DNA of 19,070 nt, taken from the NCBI GenBank assembly GCA_031549925.1, contig JAVBPA010000019.1:1-19070 (forward strand), in the 5' to 3' direction. Position numbers and translations under genes: made by a program. Position 1 is the stretch's first letter, and each line of letters starts with the position of its first letter. This DNA comes from JAVBPA01 sp031549925. GTDB lineage: Bacteria; Bacillota; Clostridia; Oscillospirales; CAG-272. Under the pieces are notes generated by a model. The model was given only the letters and a program-made list of their open reading frames with translations. It had not been told where the DNA came from and did no database searches. Shown one piece after another: positions 15,013 to 19,070 of the stretch.

Positions 15013-16026
15013 ATGGTTAATTATTTTCGTTATACTGAATACGACAAAGATTTTTATAATCTGTATATCAAAGAACGTTTACCCGCAAATATAATAGATG
15101 TACATGCACATGTTACGACCACTGAAATTACAAAGGACTGTATATACAATACAAACGATTGGGCTGCGCAATGCGGGTCTGTTATGACATACGAAGACTA
15201 CAGTGTGTACAGTTCATTTTTATATCCGGATAAAAAAGTTGTTTTAAATGCGATACCCTCGGTTACGCGCGGAACAAATGTTTGTGCGGGAAACGAATAT
15301 CTTTCATTACTAAAAAAAGAAGGCAAAATAAAATATTGCTGTATGCTGACTGATCCGATATGGAGCGGAGAGTTAACCGAAGAATATCTGCTCCGGGGAA
15401 ATTTCGACGGCTATAAGCCTTATCCTGATTTTGTTGCGGGGCAAAAAAGCGTTGATATATCTATGTTCGATTTTGTAAACAAAGAACAATACGAAGTTTT
15501 AAACAAACATAAAAAGGTTATGCTTTTACATATTCCGCGTGCGGGAAGATTTGCGGATAAAGACAATATCCGGGAACTTTTATATATAAGGGAAAAATAT
15601 CCCGATATTAAATTAATCGTCGCACATTGCGGACGTTCTTATGCTATTAATGTTATTAGAGAAGCTTACAGACAGCTTGGAGAATCGTTAAAGAATTTTT
15701 ATTTTGATATTGCCGCTGTTCTCAATCCTGCAGTGCTTGAATTCATGATGGAAAAAGTTCCTTTAAATCAAATTATGTACGGTACGGATTTACCTGTTTT
15801 TTTATGGCACGGACGCAGGAAATGGACTGATGATGAATATTTTAATTTAGCGCGTGAAGAATTTCCTTGGAACAAACACGAAGAAGGAATTGAAATAGAA
15901 TCAAGCTATACTTTCTTTTTATACGAACAATTAAAAAATATCCTTGATACTACCGACAAATTCGGCGGGAAAGAAATTGCGGAAATGATTTTTTATAAAA
16001 ATACTGTGGATTATTTTGAAAAATAG
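15013..16026 (+). CDS. Amidohydrolase-2 family metal-dependent hydrolase
   Basis: Member of the amidohydrolase-2 branch (COG2159/COG3618-like) that contains lactonases such as L-fuconolactonase and decarboxylases, 337 residues, cytoplasmic. Expected metal and active-site residues are H31 and H33 (IDVHAH), H173 (MLLHIPRAG), H205 (IVAHCG) and D259 (YGTDLPV). The substrate is not deducible; a sugar lactone would suit the neighbouring sugar genes, but this is inference. The ATG has GGAGGAG at 14999-15005, a strong ribosome site whose first two bases belong to the last hairpin of the upstream 29-bp repeat. It follows the FGGY kinase on the same strand after 296 bp of repeat DNA and converges with the DHHW gene after a 17-bp gap. 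Confidence 0.82.
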   Translation: MVNYFRYTEYDKDFYNLYIKERLPANIIDVHAHVTTTEITKDCIYNTNDWAAQCGSVMTYEDYSVYSSFLYPDKKVVLNAIPSVTRGTNVCAGNEYLSLLKKEGKIKYCCMLTDPIWSGELTEEYLLRGNFDGYKPYPDFVAGQKSVDISMFDFVNKEQYEVLNKHKKVMLLHIPRAGRFADKDNIRELLYIREKYPDIKLIVAHCGRSYAINVIREAYRQLGESLKNFYFDIAAVLNPAVLEFMMEKVPLNQIMYGTDLPVFLWHGRRKWTDDEYFNLAREEFPWNKHEEGIEIESSYTFFLYEQLKNILDTTDKFGGKEIAEMIFYKNTVDYFEK

Positions 16027-16043
16027 TTAGCTGGGGGCTTCCT

Positions 16044-17777
16044 TTAATTTACTCCGACTGAACGCAAGAGGTTTGTTGACCATGATGAAACGTTCGGATT
16101 GTATATATTGCACAAAAACAGTATATCACGCAGCGGGTAATCCTTTAACAATTCATAAATATTAAATGTTACATGACGGGGATCGACTATAATTATGTTT
16201 CCGTAATGCTCGCTTAAATACGGTATCATCGCGTTTCCGTAGGAATCTTTTAATACTAGTATATTCACATCCTGCGGATTTTCGGGAACATTTATTATTG
16301 TATACGCATTGTCGCTTGCTATAAAAGCCGCGTAGTTTGTAGAGTTTCTAAGAATTGATGAATCGTATTTTATGTTTGCTCCTCCGCTTTTGTAGATTGT
16401 CATTGTTTGCTGTTTTGAGGGCATGTAAGCATATAGTATATCATAGATTTTTTTGACTCGTTCGTCTTTGGTGTATGAATACATTGTTCCTTGAAGTTTA
16501 TCGTTCAATATAACTTCTTCCATATCTTCTATAGATTTGGGTTCGAAGCCGGCGGATTTTGCAAATTCCTCATAAGCGTAATAAGCGCCTCTTGAAGTCC
16601 AGTGATGATCGCTTTTGAAATAGAGATATTCATCGCGGTGCAGCCACAGGTTGTCATAAATTTCGACATTATTTATATTTTCACCCATAAAACCGCTTAT
16701 TTTACTGATGATATCTTTTTGATCCGTAAGCATTTTTCCCGCCGTGTCTTTATCCAGCATTGCGGATGAAAGCGGGGCAATTAATACATGTGTTTGCGAA
16801 TTTTTAAAAAGTGACGCGTAATAATCTACAGTTTGTGCATAATATTTCGCGCTTTTTTCCACAAGATACGGAATCGAATAAACAGCGTCTTTATATATAA
16901 ACATTCCGTTTGATAAAAATTCGGGCTCATTTGTTATAATCGGCTGGTCTATGTTATGATTTTCGGGTTCTATGGAATTTGAAATTATTACTTTGCAAAC
17001 CGCTTTTACATCGCCTATATATGCCGTAATTTCCGTTGTTCCGGTTTTTTCTCCTATGACTTTTATACGGTCGGAAAGAGCCTCCAGTTTTATAAGATCC
17101 GGGTTTCCGTTTTGCCAGCTGATCAGTACACCTTCTGTATTTGTTTCGGGTTTTACATATGCGCTGATTGTCGAATATGATCCTTTTGTTATGTAAAGCG
17201 TATTTACGCTTAGAATTATTTCATCAATTCTATTTTCTTCTTTTTTTTCGGTTTCGGTTTCCGTTTCGGTTATTTCTTCTTTTGTAAATTCCGTTGTTTC
17301 TGTAGTTTCTGTTTCGTTTATTTTTTCAGTTTCTTCTTTAATTGATTCGGAGCTTGTTTCTGATGTTTCAGATGTTTCTGATGTTTCAGATGTTTCTGAT
17401 GTTTCATCGTTTTTTGGTACTTGCGGGATTTTTAATGTTTCCTCTTCGTATTCGGTTTTATTTATTACCGGCAGATACTGTATGTTTTCTTTTCCGTGAG
17501 GTATGAATGATCCTTTCAGAGTTTCGATTCTGTTCGATAATATAAGTAAGTTTTCCCGCATAATAAAAGTATCTGAAACAAAACGGTCGATTCCGATATA
17601 GTATGACCCGTCAAGGAACGATTGCATATCAAATTCCGGATAACTCGCCAGTTCCCGTTTTTCTGATTCCGATATTTTGGCTCGGTTAGGTTGAAATATA
17701 TTAAAAAACGCCGCTGAAAAAAATATTACAGCTATAATAATTATCGATATTTTATCAGAATTATCATATTTTTTCAT
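16044..17777 (-). CDS. DHHW/AlgX-like SGNH protein with SET repeats and an inserted Ig-like domain
   Basis: Probable membrane-anchored cell-surface protein that works with the MBOAT acyltransferase encoded 47 nt upstream, in O-acetylation of an exopolymer. It has 577 residues. An N-terminal membrane segment (about 9-28) precedes ESEKRELASYPEF, the family's signature N-terminal stretch. Residues 122-182 are low-complexity Glu/Thr/Ser, including perfect Ser-Glu-Thr repeats (125-142). Residues 185-266 look like a bacterial Ig-like (BIG2) domain, with VNTLYITKGSYSTISAYVKP and GTTEITAYIGDVKAVCKVII. The SGNH/AlgX-like part resumes with FIYKDAVY at 293 and carries SDHHWTSRGAYYAY (DHHW, 390-393), DSYGNAMIPYL (511-521) and D532/H535. 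Ordinary DHHW proteins lack the inserted linker and Ig-like domain, as far as I know. Confidence 0.85.
   Translation of the reverse strand: MKKYDNSDKISIIIIAVIFFSAAFFNIFQPNRAKISESEKRELASYPEFDMQSFLDGSYYIGIDRFVSDTFIMRENLLILSNRIETLKGSFIPHGKENIQYLPVINKTEYEEETLKIPQVPKNDETSETSETSETSETSETSSESIKEETEKINETETTETTEFTKEEITETETETEKKEENRIDEIILSVNTLYITKGSYSTISAYVKPETNTEGVLISWQNGNPDLIKLEALSDRIKVIGEKTGTTEITAYIGDVKAVCKVIISNSIEPENHNIDQPIITNEPEFLSNGMFIYKDAVYSIPYLVEKSAKYYAQTVDYYASLFKNSQTHVLIAPLSSAMLDKDTAGKMLTDQKDIISKISGFMGENINNVEIYDNLWLHRDEYLYFKSDHHWTSRGAYYAYEEFAKSAGFEPKSIEDMEEVILNDKLQGTMYSYTKDERVKKIYDILYAYMPSKQQTMTIYKSGGANIKYDSSILRNSTNYAAFIASDNAYTIINVPENPQDVNILVLKDSYGNAMIPYLSEHYGNIIIVDPRHVTFNIYELLKDYPLRDILFLCNIYNPNVSSWSTNLLRSVGVN
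17356..17406 (-). repeat. In-frame 9-bp coding tandem repeat (Ser-Glu-Thr)
   Basis: Almost six units of 9 bp, alternating GTTTCTGAT and GTTTCAGAT on the plus strand so that the exact period is 18 bp. It encodes Ser-Glu-Thr repeats in the linker of the DHHW protein. Unit changes would lengthen or shorten the linker without breaking the frame. Confidence 0.93.
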
Positions 17778-17824
17778 TGTTTATCTTTTCTTTTCATATA
17801 TATTCAATTAGAATTAATATTCGA

Positions 17825-19070
17825 TTAGAATTTGAAATATAAAAACGGACTGTAGGTATCTCCGGCAAGAGCCGCGGTACAAATTATCAATGAAATTAAA
17901 ACAAGCGTTGTTTTTGCGTATCTCATGAATTGATAAATATTTACAGAACGATTATTATTTTCAACTCCGCTCGGAAAATTATTATATTTATATGAAATAA
18001 AATATTTCATCTTTTTGGAAAGAAACGGAAAAACCGGAAACGCAAAGATTATAGCTGTAATCAAGAGTATAATATTGTCACGCAGCAGCGAAAGTTCTAT
18101 ACTGCCTGCGATATTCCCTGCGGATTTTATGTCGAAAAGCAATTTTAGCCTTGACAATGTATTTTCCTTGTAATAAAATATTGTCCATCCGACAATTGTA
18201 ATTGATAGCATATAAAAACGAAGAATGATTTCTGATATTAACGACGGAAGCTTTATTTTTAATTTTGATATGTATTTTTCTGAAATTAAAAGTATTGCGT
18301 AAAAAAGTCCCCAAAGCAAAAAATTCCATGAAGCTCCGTGCCACATTCCGGTAAGCAGCCAAACTACTAGGACATTACGAAGCCAGAATCTGCGGTTCCC
18401 GCCAAGCGGTATGTACAAATATTCACGGAAGAATGTTCCGAGCGATATATGCCATCTCCTCCAAAATTCACCGGCTGTTTTTGAAATGTACGGATAATTA
18501 AAGTTTTCTTTAAAATCAAAACCGACGATTTTCCCAAGCCCTATAGCCATATCGGAATATCCGGAAAAATCATAGTAGATATAAAAGGAAAAAAATATTA
18601 TACCTATAAATGTGCTTGTAAAACCGGCTTCATTTAGCTGTATATTCAATAACTGATCAGACACTTTGCAGCATGAATTTGCAATTAAAACTTTTTTAGC
18701 AAGCCCTGCCGAAAATCTGAAAATTCCTTCGTTTATCTGGATTAGATCGGTTTTTCTTTCTTTTAGCTGTTCTTTGATGTCGCAATACCGTACTATCGGA
18801 CCCGCTACAAGCTGCGGAAACATTGATATATACAGAAGAAGCAATCCGAACGAACGCTGCGCTTTTATTTCTTTGCGATAAATATCGATTATATATGAAA
18901 GCGTTTGGAAAACAAAAAAACTGATTCCCACCGGAAGTATTATATCGGGAATTATAAAATTTGTATTAAGCAGTTCATTTACGGTTTTTATCAGCAGGAT
19001 TGTATATTTATAATAAAATAATACACCTATATTTAAAATTAATGCTGAAATAAAAAAAAGTTTTGAAATT
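17825..19070 (-). CDS. MBOAT family O-acyltransferase (AlgI-like), 5' end beyond window
   Basis: Multi-pass membrane acyltransferase that transfers acyl (usually acetyl) groups across the membrane to a polysaccharide or teichoic acid; AlgI, PatA and DltB are relatives. The frame stays open to the right edge: before LPVGISFFVFQTLSYIIDIY it reads a hydrophobic segment ending NFIIPDII, as in full-length AlgI proteins. The gene is therefore cut by the window, and the in-frame GTG at 18929-18931 is an internal valine. About 414 residues are visible of an expected 460-480. Conserved features include FPQLVAGPIVRY, YYDFSGYSDMAIG, FWRRWHISLGTFFREYLYIPLGG and the catalytic-type histidine in LTGMWHGASWNF. 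It is followed by the DHHW gene on the same strand, the usual two-gene acetylation module. Confidence 0.93.
   Translation of the reverse strand, partial: ISKLFFISALILNIGVLFYYKYTILLIKTVNELLNTNFIIPDIILPVGISFFVFQTLSYIIDIYRKEIKAQRSFGLLLLYISMFPQLVAGPIVRYCDIKEQLKERKTDLIQINEGIFRFSAGLAKKVLIANSCCKVSDQLLNIQLNEAGFTSTFIGIIFFSFYIYYDFSGYSDMAIGLGKIVGFDFKENFNYPYISKTAGEFWRRWHISLGTFFREYLYIPLGGNRRFWLRNVLVVWLLTGMWHGASWNFLLWGLFYAILLISEKYISKLKIKLPSLISEIILRFYMLSITIVGWTIFYYKENTLSRLKLLFDIKSAGNIAGSIELSLLRDNIILLITAIIFAFPVFPFLSKKMKYFISYKYNNFPSGVENNNRSVNIYQFMRYAKTTLVLISLIICTAALAGDTYSPFLYFKF

Noticed and set aside
18929..18931. GTG as the start codon of the MBOAT gene
   Set aside because: The frame continues open to the window edge and encodes the conserved hydrophobic stretch before PVGISFF, so the GTG is an internal valine and the true start is outside.

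Overview
The window looks like chromosomal DNA of a low-GC, Gram-positive anaerobe of the Clostridia, probably an uncultured gut lineage. This rests on AT-rich intergenic DNA, GGAGG-type Shine-Dalgarno sites, several near-consensus TTGACA/TATAAT promoters, a zinc-finger (ZAS) anti-sigma factor with an ECF sigma factor, an oxygen-sensitive iron-sulfur aldo/keto reductase, and an AlgI/DHHW acyltransferase pair. The lineage is inferred from gene content only; no rRNA or tRNA gene was seen.

Layout. 1-836: no gene; a G-run of doubtful quality, three tandem copies of a structured dispersed repeat and a 7-bp tandem array. 837-2603 (-): L-fucose isomerase with its own strong promoter. 2794-3708 (+): TIGR01212/YhcC-like radical SAM protein. 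3918-5948 (+): EF-G-like GTPase, then a clear terminator. 6092-7695 (-): flavodoxin and a 4Fe-4S aldo/keto reductase in one operon. 7955-9916 (-): a large cytoplasmic glycosidase-like protein. 10228-12951 (-): Gfo/Idh/MocA oxidoreductase, ECF sigma factor and membrane anti-sigma factor. 13244-14716 (+): FGGY sugar kinase, transcribed divergently from that operon. 15013-16026 (+): amidohydrolase-2 protein. 16044 to the right edge (-): a DHHW (AlgX/AlgJ-like) protein with an inserted Ser-Glu-Thr repeat and Ig-like domain, and an MBOAT acyltransferase cut by the window edge.

How the genes may work together. Fucose isomerase, an FGGY kinase, a GH29/GHL6-like glycosidase, a Gfo/Idh oxidoreductase and an amidohydrolase of the lactonase/decarboxylase superfamily suggest handling of fucose or related deoxysugars. 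They are scattered over separate transcription units; no transporter, aldolase or sugar-responsive regulator is visible. The MBOAT/DHHW pair is expected to O-acylate an extracytoplasmic polymer.

The most unusual content is the dispersed repeat: six copies at four intergenic sites, each up to about 225 bp and built of several hairpins. An AT-rich hairpin ends in GTAAAC, to which a variable 7-9 nt tandem tract is attached; a GC-rich central hairpin can be absent or replaced by a different one; and an A box forms the other end. Copies sit against gene 3' ends, one supplies the last codons and stop of the aldo/keto reductase, and one repeat hairpin reaches into the ribosome binding site of the amidohydrolase.
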